Source: Chitinophaga niabensis (GTDB lineage Bacteria > Bacteroidota > Bacteroidia > Chitinophagales > Chitinophagaceae). Taken from it: 64,000 bases of DNA. The translations under genes were made by a program, and so were the position numbers. Positions within the stretch are counted from its first letter, which is position 1; each line of letters starts with the position of its first letter. The notes beneath the pieces were generated by a model that was given only the letters and a program-made list of their open reading frames with translations, was not told the DNA's origin and did no database searches. Positions 27,780 through 36,736 of the stretch are shown here, piece by piece. The stretch covers positions 4,032,482 through 4,096,481 of the forward strand of contig NZ_FSRA01000001.1 in NCBI RefSeq assembly GCF_900129465.1, in the 5' to 3' direction.

Positions 27780-27790
27780 ATCATCCATTT

Positions 27791-28993
27791 ATGAAACAAA
27801 TTTCATTGCTGATCGCCGCCTGTTTATTACAACAGGCGGCCGTACACGCACAATCTTTCACCCTTAACGGAACGGTGGAAGGTAAACGCACAGGATACGT
27901 GTATTTAAACTATTCAACAGGCGGTGATAATTACCGGATGGACAGTGCCCAACTACAGGAAGGCCGGTTCACCTTCAAGGGTAATATCGACGGCCCCGCC
28001 ATGAGCAGCCTGTTCCTGGACAGGCCGGGGCCCATGAGCTACGATGGCGATGTAGCCAGCTTGTTCCTTGAACCGGGAACCATGATGGCTTCCCTGAAAA
28101 AAGGTAATCTGAAAGAAGCCACGTTGAAGGGTTCCAAAGCGCAGGACGATATGGAACTGCTGAATGCAGCCAGGAAACCTGTTACCACCGGGCTTGCCCC
28201 ATTGTCTGCCAATTACAACAAACTTAACATGGCGTACATCGCCGCCAGGAAAGCAAAGAAAGATAGTGCAACACTGGCCGGCATGCTGGATGAGTTGGAA
28301 AAAGTAAAAGATAAAATGGAGCCTTACTATGAAAAGATGGAGGCCATCGATAAAGATTTTATTGAAAAACATCCTGCATCATATGCCAGTGTTTATTTGC
28401 TCCGTTTCCGTATCAGCAGCATGTCTCTCCGGGAAGCGGAATCCGCTTACAACAGGATGCCGCCTGCCTTGCAGCAAAGCAGTTTTGGGAAGGAGATCAG
28501 GAAAGAAGTAGACGACTTACGCAGTGGTTCTCCCGGTAGTGCCGCCTATGTTTTCAGCAAAACGGATATCAACGGCCAGCCGCTTAACCTGGGTGATTAT
28601 AAAGGCCGTTATGTACTGATCGATTTCTGGGCAAGCTGGTGTGTACCCTGCAGAAAAGGCAATCCCCACCTGAAAGAGCTGTATGCAAAATACAAGGGCA
28701 AAGGTTTAGAGATCATCGGTATTTCCGATGACGACGGCCGCCCGGAAGAATGGAAAAAAGCTGTTGCCCAGGATGAGATCGGTATATGGAAACATGTGCT
28801 GCGGGGACTTGACATGGAAAAAAGGCAACGCAAAGAACCCAACCCGGAAGACATCAGCGATCGCTACGGCATCCATTCCCTGCCTACCAAAATATTAATT
28901 GACCCCAATGGGATGATCATCGGCAGATACGGAGGAGGAGGAGAAAACGATGAAGCCATGGATAAAAAACTGGCAGAAGTACTGGGGAAATGA
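27791..28993 (+). CDS. TlpA-like thiol-disulfide protein with DUF4369 domain (3 of 3)
   Basis: The 400-residue protein has a signal peptide ending VHAQS, a DUF4369 domain (FTLNGTVEGKRTGYVYLNYS), a helical linker and a thioredoxin domain with WASWCVPCRKG. The Val in CVPC differs from the CGPC of the other two, which should shift redox potential. A 20-residue insertion (GLDMEKRQRKEPNPEDI) lies before the cis-Pro segment SLPTKILIDPNG. The gene closes the sigma-to-TlpA unit and is followed by a terminator. Confidence 0.9.
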   Translation: MKQISLLIAACLLQQAAVHAQSFTLNGTVEGKRTGYVYLNYSTGGDNYRMDSAQLQEGRFTFKGNIDGPAMSSLFLDRPGPMSYDGDVASLFLEPGTMMASLKKGNLKEATLKGSKAQDDMELLNAARKPVTTGLAPLSANYNKLNMAYIAARKAKKDSATLAGMLDELEKVKDKMEPYYEKMEAIDKDFIEKHPASYASVYLLRFRISSMSLREAESAYNRMPPALQQSSFGKEIRKEVDDLRSGSPGSAAYVFSKTDINGQPLNLGDYKGRYVLIDFWASWCVPCRKGNPHLKELYAKYKGKGLEIIGISDDDGRPEEWKKAVAQDEIGIWKHVLRGLDMEKRQRKEPNPEDISDRYGIHSLPTKILIDPNGMIIGRYGGGGENDEAMDKKLAEVLGK

Positions 28994-29005
28994 TTTTCTT
29001 CCCAC

Positions 29006-29032
29006 AAACGGGGCTCCGGCCCCGTTTTTTTT
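29006..29032 (+). terminator. Rho-independent terminator of the SusCD-TlpA unit
   Basis: AAACGGGGC (29006-29014), loop TCCG, and GCCCCGTTT (29019-29027) form perfect 9-bp arms followed by a run of T to 29032. Confidence 0.92.
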
Positions 29033-29048
29033 ATGCATCTTTGCGGCT

Positions 29049-29993
29049 ATGTCGCACAAATTCGAGATGTTTGAGAACCGGCTGACGAAAGTACTGAAAC
29101 ACCTTCGTAAAACCGCAAAGCGGCAGGGCATTACCTGTTTCCGCATCTACGACCGTGACCTCCCCGAATTTCCCCTGATCATTGAACTGTACGAGGATAA
29201 AGTATATGTAGCTGAATACCGCAGCCAGCATGGCATGGAAGAAGAAGCCTACGATGAATGGCTGCATGCCAGCCTCGATGTGATCGCCAAAGTACTGCAG
29301 GTACCTGCAGATGATCTTCACCTCCGCACCCGCCAGCGCAAGCAGAACCGCCAAAGCCAGTACGAGAAAATGGACTTCAGTAAAGAAGAACTGATCGTAC
29401 AGGAAGACGGGTTGAAATTCAAAGTGAACCTCTCTGATTATTTAGACAGCGGCCTTTTCCTGGACCATCGTATCACACGGCATATGGTGCGGGAAGAAGC
29501 AAAGGATAAAAAAGTGCTGAACCTGTTTTGCTACACAGGTTCCTTTTCCGTGTATGCGGCAGCGGGAGGTGCAGCCAGCGTAACTTCTATCGACCTGTCT
29601 AAAACCTATCTCCAATGGGCAGAAGAGAATATGCAGCTCAATGAACTCTTTGATCCGGCCAAACATCAATACATTCATGCAGATGTATTGCAATACCTGG
29701 ACGAGCTTAAAATGAATACCTACGACCTGGTAGTGCTGGACCCTCCTACTTTCTCCAACAGCAAGCGGATGAAGGATATCCTGGATATACAGCGGGACCA
29801 TGTGGAGATCGTCAACAAGGTATTGCTGGCCACAAAGAAAGGAGGTGTGGTCTACTTCAGTAATAACCTGCGCAGGTTTGTACTGGAAGAAGAAAGTATA
29901 CAGGCTGGCTCCATTAAGAACATCACTGCGCAGACCGTTCCTTTCGATTTCCAGGGAAAGCTGCAGCGGCATTGCTTCCGGATCGTTAAATAA
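29049..29993 (+). CDS. rlmK: Stand-alone RlmK-type 23S rRNA guanine-N7 methyltransferase
   Basis: The ATG at 29049 (MSHKFEMFENRLTKVLKHL) is right after the previous terminator; earlier starts would read through it. The 314-residue product matches the C-terminal half of E. coli RlmKL. It has an N-terminal MFENRL...FRIYDRDLPEFP region, SAM loop VLNLFCYTGSFSVYAA, motif YDLVVLDPPTFSNSKRM, and FSNNLRRF. In E. coli this domain makes m7G2069 and is fused to RlmL; here it is separate and no RlmL is in the window. A near-consensus -7 CATCTTTG ends 5 nt before the ATG. Confidence 0.88.
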   Translation: MSHKFEMFENRLTKVLKHLRKTAKRQGITCFRIYDRDLPEFPLIIELYEDKVYVAEYRSQHGMEEEAYDEWLHASLDVIAKVLQVPADDLHLRTRQRKQNRQSQYEKMDFSKEELIVQEDGLKFKVNLSDYLDSGLFLDHRITRHMVREEAKDKKVLNLFCYTGSFSVYAAAGGAASVTSIDLSKTYLQWAEENMQLNELFDPAKHQYIHADVLQYLDELKMNTYDLVVLDPPTFSNSKRMKDILDIQRDHVEIVNKVLLATKKGGVVYFSNNLRRFVLEEESIQAGSIKNITAQTVPFDFQGKLQRHCFRIVK

Positions 29994-30008
29994 GTATATT
30001 AGCCTTTC

Positions 30009-31421
30009 ATGTTAGTAGCATTTATCCTGGTCTACCTCCTGGTGACCATCCTCATCGGGCGTTGGGCAGCACAACGCGTAAAAAGCGCCAACGACTTTAT
30101 GGTGGCGGGACGCAGCCTCCCATTAGGTATCAGTACCTGCGTGATCTTTGCCACCTGGTTTGGCTCTGAAACCATGCTGGGCGCCACCAGCGAGTTCGCG
30201 CAACATGGCCTGCAGGGAGTGATGGAAGATCCCTTCGGCGCATCGCTCTGCCTGTTGCTCGTGGGATTGTTCTATGCCAGGAAACTCTATCGCAGCAATG
30301 TACTCACCTTCTGTGATTACTTCAAGATACGGTTTGGTAAAAAAGCAGAAGTGATCTCTGCACTGCTGATGGTACCCTCCTACTTCGGATGGATCGCCGC
30401 GCAGATCGTAGCCATGGGGATTGTGATCAATACCGTGATGGGCATTCCTTCTTCCATTGCCATGCTGGCCAGCGGGCTTATTGTAATGGCCTATACTTAT
30501 ATGGGCGGGATGTGGTCTGTTTCCATTACGGACTTCATTCAAACCATTATGATCATCATCGGTATACTTGTGATCACTTACAACGTAGTGGACCAGGCAG
30601 GTGGTTTACAGACCGTGATAGATAAAGCACCGGCGGGTACCTTTCAGTTCTTTCCGCATAACGACTGGAACAGCTGGCTGAAATATATGGCAGCATGGTT
30701 CACGATAGGCTTAGGCTCTATTCCGCAGCAGGATGTTTTCCAGCGGCTCATGAGCAGCAAGAGTGAAAAAGTGGCGCAATACTCTTCCTACCTGGGGGCA
30801 TTGATGTACCTGGTGATCGGATCTTTGCCATTGCTGATCGTATTATGTGCGCAACAATTGTATCCCGCATTATCAGCAGGTGATACGGAAAAGATCTTAC
30901 CCAACATGGTATTGCAGCACGGCAGCCTGTTCACACAGGTGTTATTCTTCGGGGCCTTGTTATCTGCTATTATGAGTACCACCAGTGGTGCCATCCTGGC
31001 TCCTTCCACCGTATTGGGAGAGAATATCATCCGCCCTTTCTTTAAAGATATACCCGATGCAAAATTCCTGCGCATCATCCGCTTATCCGTTTTGATCGTA
31101 TCTGCCATCTCCATGCTGATGGCATTGGGCAGCCAGAATATCTATGAGCTGGTAGCTTCTTCTTCTGTATTAAGCCTGGTTTCTTTATTTGTGCCGCTCA
31201 CGGCCGGGCTGTATTGGAAGCGGGCAAATGAAGCAGGTGCCATACTTTCCATTATACTCGGTACAACAGGGTATATCCTCAGTGAGATCTTTGAACCGGA
31301 AACACCGCCTTTATTTATAGGATTGCTGAGTAGTATTGCGGGGATGATAATCGGTACTTACGGTTGGAAAAAGAAAGACACTACTCCTTCAGCCAGTTCG
31401 TATTCTTCTTCACCAGTTTGA
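30009..31421 (+). CDS. Sodium:solute symporter (SSS family)
   Basis: The 470-residue inner-membrane protein has about 12-13 hydrophobic segments and the SSS family signature region (ATWFGSETMLGATSEFAQHG; later GSIPQQDVFQRLMSSKS). The substrate cannot be assigned from sequence alone; close types carry proline, pantothenate or sugars. It starts 15 bp after rlmK. Its last 41 bp, coding for the low-complexity tail PSASSYSSSPV, overlap the 3' end of the convergent vWA gene. Confidence 0.92.
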   Translation: MLVAFILVYLLVTILIGRWAAQRVKSANDFMVAGRSLPLGISTCVIFATWFGSETMLGATSEFAQHGLQGVMEDPFGASLCLLLVGLFYARKLYRSNVLTFCDYFKIRFGKKAEVISALLMVPSYFGWIAAQIVAMGIVINTVMGIPSSIAMLASGLIVMAYTYMGGMWSVSITDFIQTIMIIIGILVITYNVVDQAGGLQTVIDKAPAGTFQFFPHNDWNSWLKYMAAWFTIGLGSIPQQDVFQRLMSSKSEKVAQYSSYLGALMYLVIGSLPLLIVLCAQQLYPALSAGDTEKILPNMVLQHGSLFTQVLFFGALLSAIMSTTSGAILAPSTVLGENIIRPFFKDIPDAKFLRIIRLSVLIVSAISMLMALGSQNIYELVASSSVLSLVSLFVPLTAGLYWKRANEAGAILSIILGTTGYILSEIFEPETPPLFIGLLSSIAGMIIGTYGWKKKDTTPSASSYSSSPV

Positions 31422-33150
31422 TCAGCTTTAAAAATTCACCTCTGTATCCGCCGGGATCATAGCCCAGTGAATGTTTGGCAATATCCGTTACCATATTGAT
31501 GCTGCCCGTTCCTTTGTAATGGGACTTCCTTACCAGCATACCAAACAATGCTACAGAAGCAGCGAACCGGAAATCATCAGAAGCTTTTACAAATTCGCCT
31601 TTATTATTCGTGAGGGATTTTTCCAGGCTATGCATAGTGGTATCCACTGCAGGGCGGTACCAGATCTTTACATCCGTTAAAGTGCCGCCGGGGTCTGCTG
31701 CTACCGGTTCAATCTCATAGATCGCCACTACACAATGCCCTGAACCAACAATACCTCCTACTATCTTTTCACCGTTACTGTTATCTTCTTTCAATACTTT
31801 ATTTTCATATCCTATCAGCCTGTAAGACTTTACCCTTGCAGGATTGAAGTTCACCTGCGCCCTTACATCCCTGGCCACGGTGAAGAGTGTACTGCCAAAT
31901 TCCCGTGCAAATACCTTCGTGGCTTCCTCCAGGTCGTCTATATAAGCGAAGTTGCCATTCCCTTTACTGGCAAGTGTTTCCAGCTTTGAATCCTTATAAT
32001 CCTTCATCCCGAAACCCAGGCAGGTTAATAGAACACCGCCTTCCTTCTTTTTCATAATAAGGTCTTCCATATCCTGGTCACTTGTTTGCCCTACGTTGAA
32101 ATCACCATCTGTAGCTAATATTACGCGGTTGTTGCCGTTGAGGATAAAGTTTTCATCTGCAATCTGGTATGCCATCTGTATAGCAGCTTCGCCAGCAGTA
32201 GCACCACCTGCACTCAGGTAGTCGATAGCATTTAATATTTTCTCTTTCTGGTCACCGGGTGTGCAGGGCAATACCAGGCCGGGGGCACCGGCATATGCAA
32301 CAATGGCCACCCTGTCCCTCGGGCGGAGGTTATTCACCAATACCCTGAAGGCGGCCTGTAACAGTGGCAACTTATTAGGCGTACCCATGGAGCCGGAAAT
32401 ATCAATGAGGAATACCAGGTTACTGGCTGGCAGGCTGTCTGTTGCAATCTGCTGCGCGCGTACGGCTATCTCCAGCAGGTTGTTGGCCTTGTTCCAGGGG
32501 CAGTCTGTATAGTTAGAATAAATGGTAAAAAGACTATCGTTACGGGGAGCGGGATAACTGTAATGGAAGTAATTAATAAGTTCTTCTACCCTTACGGCAT
32601 CTACGGGAATAGGTTCCCGGAGCTTTACGAAGCGGCGCATATTACTATAAGCTGCCCTGTCCACATCTATCGCGAAGGAAGAAATGCTGCTTTTATCCGC
32701 TTCTACAAATTTGTTCTCGTAAAGTTTGCCGTATGTTTCATCAAAAAAGGAGGATACGCCCATGCCTATATTACTATAGTTGGGATTAGTGCTATGGGCA
32801 AACCTTGCCCGGGCTTTCGCTTTGGCAATAGTCGCGTTATCTTCAACAGTTTTCCTTAACGGGCTCAGCTCAATGAGCATGCGGTCATAATTGACGAGGG
32901 GCACAATTTTAGTTCTATACCCGGGGTGTTCAAAAACGAGGTGGGTGCTGCCAACTGGAATGTCTATACGAAATAGTCCATACTGGTTTGTCTTAACATT
33001 GACAGTATCTCCTAAAATACTGATCCTCACCTGTTGTACCGGACCGCGGCTTACGCTATCCTGTACGGCTCCTGTTACCCACCCTCTCTGTTGTGCCTCT
33101 GCCATCATGCTCCCACATAGCCAACAAAGCAGTATGAGGAGTTTATGCAT
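31381..33150 (-). CDS. Secreted von Willebrand factor A domain protein (YfbK-like)
   Basis: The 589-residue protein has a signal peptide (MHKLLILLCWLCGSMMAEAQ) and a carboxypeptidase-regulatory-like beta domain (about 25-95). The YfbK-type N-region (SSFAIDVDRAAYSNMRRFVK) is followed by a vWA domain with the MIDAS motif DISGS in LVFLIDISGSMG. A C-terminal DUF3520-like part completes it. The domain binds a divalent cation and protein partners. The function in Bacteroidota is unknown. It is convergent with the symporter and overlaps it by 41 bp. Confidence 0.9.
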   Translation of the reverse strand: MHKLLILLCWLCGSMMAEAQQRGWVTGAVQDSVSRGPVQQVRISILGDTVNVKTNQYGLFRIDIPVGSTHLVFEHPGYRTKIVPLVNYDRMLIELSPLRKTVEDNATIAKAKARARFAHSTNPNYSNIGMGVSSFFDETYGKLYENKFVEADKSSISSFAIDVDRAAYSNMRRFVKLREPIPVDAVRVEELINYFHYSYPAPRNDSLFTIYSNYTDCPWNKANNLLEIAVRAQQIATDSLPASNLVFLIDISGSMGTPNKLPLLQAAFRVLVNNLRPRDRVAIVAYAGAPGLVLPCTPGDQKEKILNAIDYLSAGGATAGEAAIQMAYQIADENFILNGNNRVILATDGDFNVGQTSDQDMEDLIMKKKEGGVLLTCLGFGMKDYKDSKLETLASKGNGNFAYIDDLEEATKVFAREFGSTLFTVARDVRAQVNFNPARVKSYRLIGYENKVLKEDNSNGEKIVGGIVGSGHCVVAIYEIEPVAADPGGTLTDVKIWYRPAVDTTMHSLEKSLTNNKGEFVKASDDFRFAASVALFGMLVRKSHYKGTGSINMVTDIAKHSLGYDPGGYRGEFLKLIKLVKKNTNWLKE

Positions 33151-33223
33151 CGTAATTTTATTACATACAACGACACATAAAATTAAGGAAATATTTAATT
33201 AGTTGTTAAGACCGGGCTAAATT

Positions 33224-33757
33224 TTAGTCCGTTAACTGGTATATTTCCGGCAGATTCCTTCCTAAGCCATCATAATCAAGGCCATAGCCTAACAGAAATT
33301 TATTAGGAACAGTGAAGCCCAGGTAATCGATCTGCACTTTATGGGTCATTGCATCGGGTTTATTGAGCAGGGAAGCTACCAGGAGTTGTTTGGGCTGCTG
33401 GTGCTCCAGTTGGGGGAGGAACTGGCTGAGGGTCTTGCCTGTATCCACAATATCTTCCACGATCACCACGGTGCGGCCGTAGAGATCTTCTTCCAGGCCA
33501 ATAGCCGTTATCACATTACCGGTGGATTTAGTGCCTTTATAAGAAGCCAGTTTGATAAAAGAGATCTCCGCTTCAATGGAGAGGTATTTGAACAGGTCTG
33601 CCGCAAACATGAAAGATCCGTTCAGGATACCGATGAATAAAGGCTTCGTGCCCTCCAGGTCATCGCTGATCTGCTTTGCCAGCTCTTTAATACGCTGTTG
33701 CAACGTAGCTTCATCCAGGTACGGCGCAAAGTGTTTATCGTGTACTTTTATCTTCAT
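33224..33757 (-). CDS. hpt: Hypoxanthine phosphoribosyltransferase
   Basis: The 177-residue enzyme has the PRPP-binding loop VVIVEDIVDTGKTL, the flexible-loop region FIKLASYKGTKSTG and the C-terminal purine-binding YLGFTVPNKFLLGYGLDYDG. It salvages hypoxanthine and guanine to IMP and GMP in the cytoplasm. It lies 7 bp downstream of the LysM glucosaminidase gene. A weak hairpin (33213-33231) spans its stop codon. Confidence 0.95.
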   Translation of the reverse strand: MKIKVHDKHFAPYLDEATLQQRIKELAKQISDDLEGTKPLFIGILNGSFMFAADLFKYLSIEAEISFIKLASYKGTKSTGNVITAIGLEEDLYGRTVVIVEDIVDTGKTLSQFLPQLEHQQPKQLLVASLLNKPDAMTHKVQIDYLGFTVPNKFLLGYGLDYDGLGRNLPEIYQLTD

Positions 33758-33764
33758 AAGCAGG

Positions 33765-35108
33765 CTATTTTCTTACGATCAGTTGCTGACCTATTTTAAT
33801 ACTGTTCTCCTGTAAGTTGTTCCATTGCTGCAGTTGAGCAACAGTTACGCTGTACTGGCGGGAGATGCTGTAAAGTGTTTCTTTTCCCGTTACCGTATGA
33901 TATTTAGTACCGGCTGGTGCTACGGAGCCTATTTTCTTCAGGTCGTCTACCATCTCACGGGGTATCCCTCTTTCAGGAGCTTTGGCAACCGGCGCCTCGG
34001 AAGCCTTGCCTGCGGGCGCAGCAGTTGCTTTGGCAATCTCTTCTTTCACATCCCTGATCACCTGGCGGGGATTCAGGTCTTTATAATCATCCACCTTAGC
34101 TACAGAGTTACTACCCAGCTTTGGTTTTGAAGAAGCATAACCATCCAGCGCTACTCTTTCTCCAACGGCGGGCTGCTCTCCTTCTTCCATTTTATTTCGT
34201 TTACGCAGCCATTTCAATTGTATGCCTTCTGCCTGTGCAATATCGTGCATGGTTTCGCCACGCGCAACAATATGGTAATCGTTCTGGCCGCGTTTGTTCT
34301 TGCTTTGCAGGAAGATAAGCATATCTTTCTCAAGTGGCACATCTTCTTCGATATCATTATAGCTTAACAGGCTGCTGAGGCGGATATTCTTTTCGCTGGC
34401 CAGTTGGATCAGGGCAGTACCTTCTTTCACCAGCATTACTTTACGGCCATTGATACGGAACTCTGTGCCCTGGGGGTACTGCGGTTTAACCTCAGTTTCA
34501 TACACCGCTTCTGTTTTCCCTGCTGCAACCGGAGCAGATTCACTGCCTGGTTCATTTACAAATACCGGCCCTGTTGGAAGGGGTGCATTGCTCATAGCCA
34601 GGGTATTGTATTGTTGCAGATTATATGTTTCAATGATCTGGATCAATTGCTGCGGATAGGTTTTGCTGGTAGCATACCCCGCTGTTTTGAGGCCGTAGGC
34701 CCATGATTTATAATCTTCCGGATTAAAATCGAACAGGAATTTATAACGGGGGTTGTTATGCAGGAAATCAGAATGGTCCTTCCAGGATTCTTCAGCAGAT
34801 TCATATTTACGGAAACATTCCTGGCGTGCATCATCGTCGTAGTTCACGCTTTTGCCCGTCCAGTTATTTTTGCATTTGATGCCGAAGTGATTGTTGGAAT
34901 TGAGCACCAGCCAGCCATTGCCGGATTGTGTTTCCAGGATGCCCTGTGCCAGTTTGATAGCAGCCGGAACGCCGGAACGGCGCATCTCTTCCATCGCCAG
35001 GTTCTTGTATGTCTCAATATACTGCGGGGTGCTTAAGCTTTGTGCTGAAGTTTTAAAAACTCCCGCCAGCACCAGGCAGATCATCAGGCAGTAAGATTTG
35101 ATTTGCAT
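33765..35108 (-). CDS. Secreted glucosaminidase with two LysM domains
   Basis: The 447-residue protein has a signal peptide ending KTSAQ. An N-terminal FlgJ/Mannosyl-glycoprotein endo-beta-N-acetylglucosaminidase domain (about 28-165) contains AIKLAQGILETQSGNGWL with the catalytic Glu and NNHFGIKCKNNW. Two LysM modules follow, one in the middle (YHIVARGETMHDIAQ) and one at the C-terminus (YHTVTGKETLYSISRQYSVT). It should cleave and bind peptidoglycan during cell-wall remodelling. It is second in the O-methyltransferase/LysM/hpt unit. Confidence 0.92.
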   Translation of the reverse strand: MQIKSYCLMICLVLAGVFKTSAQSLSTPQYIETYKNLAMEEMRRSGVPAAIKLAQGILETQSGNGWLVLNSNNHFGIKCKNNWTGKSVNYDDDARQECFRKYESAEESWKDHSDFLHNNPRYKFLFDFNPEDYKSWAYGLKTAGYATSKTYPQQLIQIIETYNLQQYNTLAMSNAPLPTGPVFVNEPGSESAPVAAGKTEAVYETEVKPQYPQGTEFRINGRKVMLVKEGTALIQLASEKNIRLSSLLSYNDIEEDVPLEKDMLIFLQSKNKRGQNDYHIVARGETMHDIAQAEGIQLKWLRKRNKMEEGEQPAVGERVALDGYASSKPKLGSNSVAKVDDYKDLNPRQVIRDVKEEIAKATAAPAGKASEAPVAKAPERGIPREMVDDLKKIGSVAPAGTKYHTVTGKETLYSISRQYSVTVAQLQQWNNLQENSIKIGQQLIVRK

Positions 35109-35147
35109 GAATATGGAAAATTTAATGGGTCTTGCTGATAGATGATC

Positions 35148-35789
35148 CTACTTCTTGCGGATCATCAGAACACCATCGCGCAGGCTCAACAGGAGCGTTT
35201 CTGCACGATCGTCGGAAATGGCTTTGTCTGCAAAGCGGATCATGGCCTTCGCATTATTGCTCTGCTCACTTTCTGCCAGCACTACTTCTCCATGATACAG
35301 GATATTATCCGCGAGGATAAAACCGCCGGGGCGGAGCTTCTCCCATATCATATCGTAATATCCGCCATAACCTGCTTTATCCGCGTCAATGAACACCAGG
35401 TCAAACACTTCATCCAGTTGCGGAATAATACCGGCGGCTTTACCGATGTGCTGGGTGATCCTGCTTTCCAGGCCCGCTTCTGCCACATATTTTGCACAGA
35501 TAGCTTCCAGCTCTTCATTCATATCTATCGTATGTAAATGGCCATCTTCTGCCAGCCCCTGTGCCAGGCATATAGCAGAATATCCTGTGTAAGTGCCTAT
35601 CTCCAGTATCCTTTTTGGCCTGATCATCTGGCTGATCATGGTGAGGAACCTCCCTTGCAGATGGCCGCTCAGCATGTGTGGCTGCTCCACTTTCAGGTAC
35701 GTTTCCCGGTGCAGACGGTACAACAGATCCGTTTCCGGAGTCGTGTACTTCTCAGCAAACGCCTGAATCTCCTGTGGTATTACCTCCAT
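35148..35789 (-). CDS. Class I SAM-dependent O-methyltransferase (caffeoyl-CoA type)
   Basis: The ATG at 35789 (MEVIPQEIQAFAEKYT) is chosen over a TTG at 35807 that sits in the promoter. The 213-residue enzyme has SAM loop RILEIGTYTGYSAICLAQGL, acidic HTIDMNEELE and the metal/catalytic segment VFIDADKAGYGGYYDMI...ADNILYHGEV. It belongs to the cation-dependent O-methyltransferase family PF01596, but the acceptor is unknown. It is the first gene of a three-gene minus-strand unit. Confidence 0.92.
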   Translation of the reverse strand: MEVIPQEIQAFAEKYTTPETDLLYRLHRETYLKVEQPHMLSGHLQGRFLTMISQMIRPKRILEIGTYTGYSAICLAQGLAEDGHLHTIDMNEELEAICAKYVAEAGLESRITQHIGKAAGIIPQLDEVFDLVFIDADKAGYGGYYDMIWEKLRPGGFILADNILYHGEVVLAESEQSNNAKAMIRFADKAISDDRAETLLLSLRDGVLMIRKK

Positions 35790-35804
35790 GCCAAATATTT
35801 TTTG

Positions 35805-35812
35805 CAAACCTA
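35805..35812 (-). promoter_or_regulatory. -7 element TAGGTTTG of the O-methyltransferase unit
   Basis: TAGGTTTG on the minus strand matches TAnnTTTG and ends 15 nt before the ATG at 35789. It follows directly after the T tract of the preceding terminator. Confidence 0.5.
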
Positions 35813-35814
35813 TA

Positions 35815-35848
35815 TAAAAAAAATGAGCCTGATAATAATACCAGGCTC
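35815..35848 (-). terminator. Rho-independent terminator, minus strand
   Basis: GAGCCTG (35825-35831) and CAGGCTC (35842-35848) form 7-bp arms; on the minus strand a run of T follows (forward A tract about 35816-35823). It would end the LOG transcript, although it lies 145 bp after that stop codon. Confidence 0.75.
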
Positions 35849-35992
35849 TTTACCCCATGTTAACCATTAATAGACACAACTATTGACCTGAAAAAATCCG
35901 GGTTCAATGAATAGGCGTGACTAAAGTAAATATATACAATATTTTTACGCTGGATAAATATATACCATATGTATATATGCTAATTGTAATAC

Positions 35993-36691
35993 CTAGAAGT
36001 TCGGGCGTAACCTGTTGGTAGTGTAGAATACACGGAAATAATCCACTACTTCATCTGCGGTATCAAATACTTTCAGCAGGTTCAGATCTTCCGGATGGAT
36101 ATTGCTTTCCTTCTTCATCATCACTGCGTCTATCCATTCCAGCAAACCACTCCAATATTCTTTACCTACCAGCACCAGGGGTGTTTCCGTCATCTTTTTG
36201 GTTTGAATGAGTGTGGCTACTTCAAAGAATTCGTCCATTGTTCCAAAGCCACCGGGCATCATGATAAAGCCCTGGGAGTATTTGGCGAACATTACTTTGC
36301 GAACGAAGAAATAATCGAAGTTGACGCTTTTATCATAATCGATATAAGTGTTGGGATATTGTTCATGTGGCAGGGAGATATTCAGGCCCACGCTTTTGCC
36401 TTTTGCTTTTTGTGCGCCTTTGTTAGCTGCTTCCATGATACCGGGGCCTCCGCCGGAAATAATACCGAATCCATCCTGCGCCAGGCGGCTGGCCACTTCG
36501 CAGGCCAGTTCATAATACGGGTTACCTTCCCTTGTGCGGGCGGAACCAAATATGGAAATACATGGGCCGATCTTGGCCAATGTTTCAAAGCCTTCCACAA
36601 ACTCCGCCATTATCTTAAATATCTGCCAGCTCGAGTGTGCTTTTGTTTCTGTCCAATCACGGTCCTTCAGGTTCTTTAAAGAGTCATTCAT
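35993..36691 (-). CDS. LOG family protein (TIGR00730), nucleoside 5'-monophosphate phosphoribohydrolase
   Basis: The 232-residue Rossmann-fold protein has both LOG signatures: SGGGPGIMEAANKGAQ and the PGGxGTxxE motif in MMPGGFGTMDEFFE. Family members hydrolyse nucleoside monophosphates (cytokinin riboside 5'-monophosphates in plants) to the base and ribose 5-phosphate. The bacterial role is probably nucleotide turnover. It is a separate transcription unit; the gene before it on this strand is the FAD oxidoreductase, 45 bp upstream. Confidence 0.92.
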   Translation of the reverse strand: MNDSLKNLKDRDWTETKAHSSWQIFKIMAEFVEGFETLAKIGPCISIFGSARTREGNPYYELACEVASRLAQDGFGIISGGGPGIMEAANKGAQKAKGKSVGLNISLPHEQYPNTYIDYDKSVNFDYFFVRKVMFAKYSQGFIMMPGGFGTMDEFFEVATLIQTKKMTETPLVLVGKEYWSGLLEWIDAVMMKKESNIHPEDLNLLKVFDTADEVVDYFRVFYTTNRLRPNF

Positions 36692-36736
36692 CTGCTTCGC
36701 TTTTTATTTTAGTCAAATAAAAATAACGAATTCAAC

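Noticed and set aside
28950..29048. N-terminal extension of RlmK overlapping the third TlpA-like gene
   Set aside because: It would read through a strong terminator, and family alignment begins at MSHKFEMFENRL.
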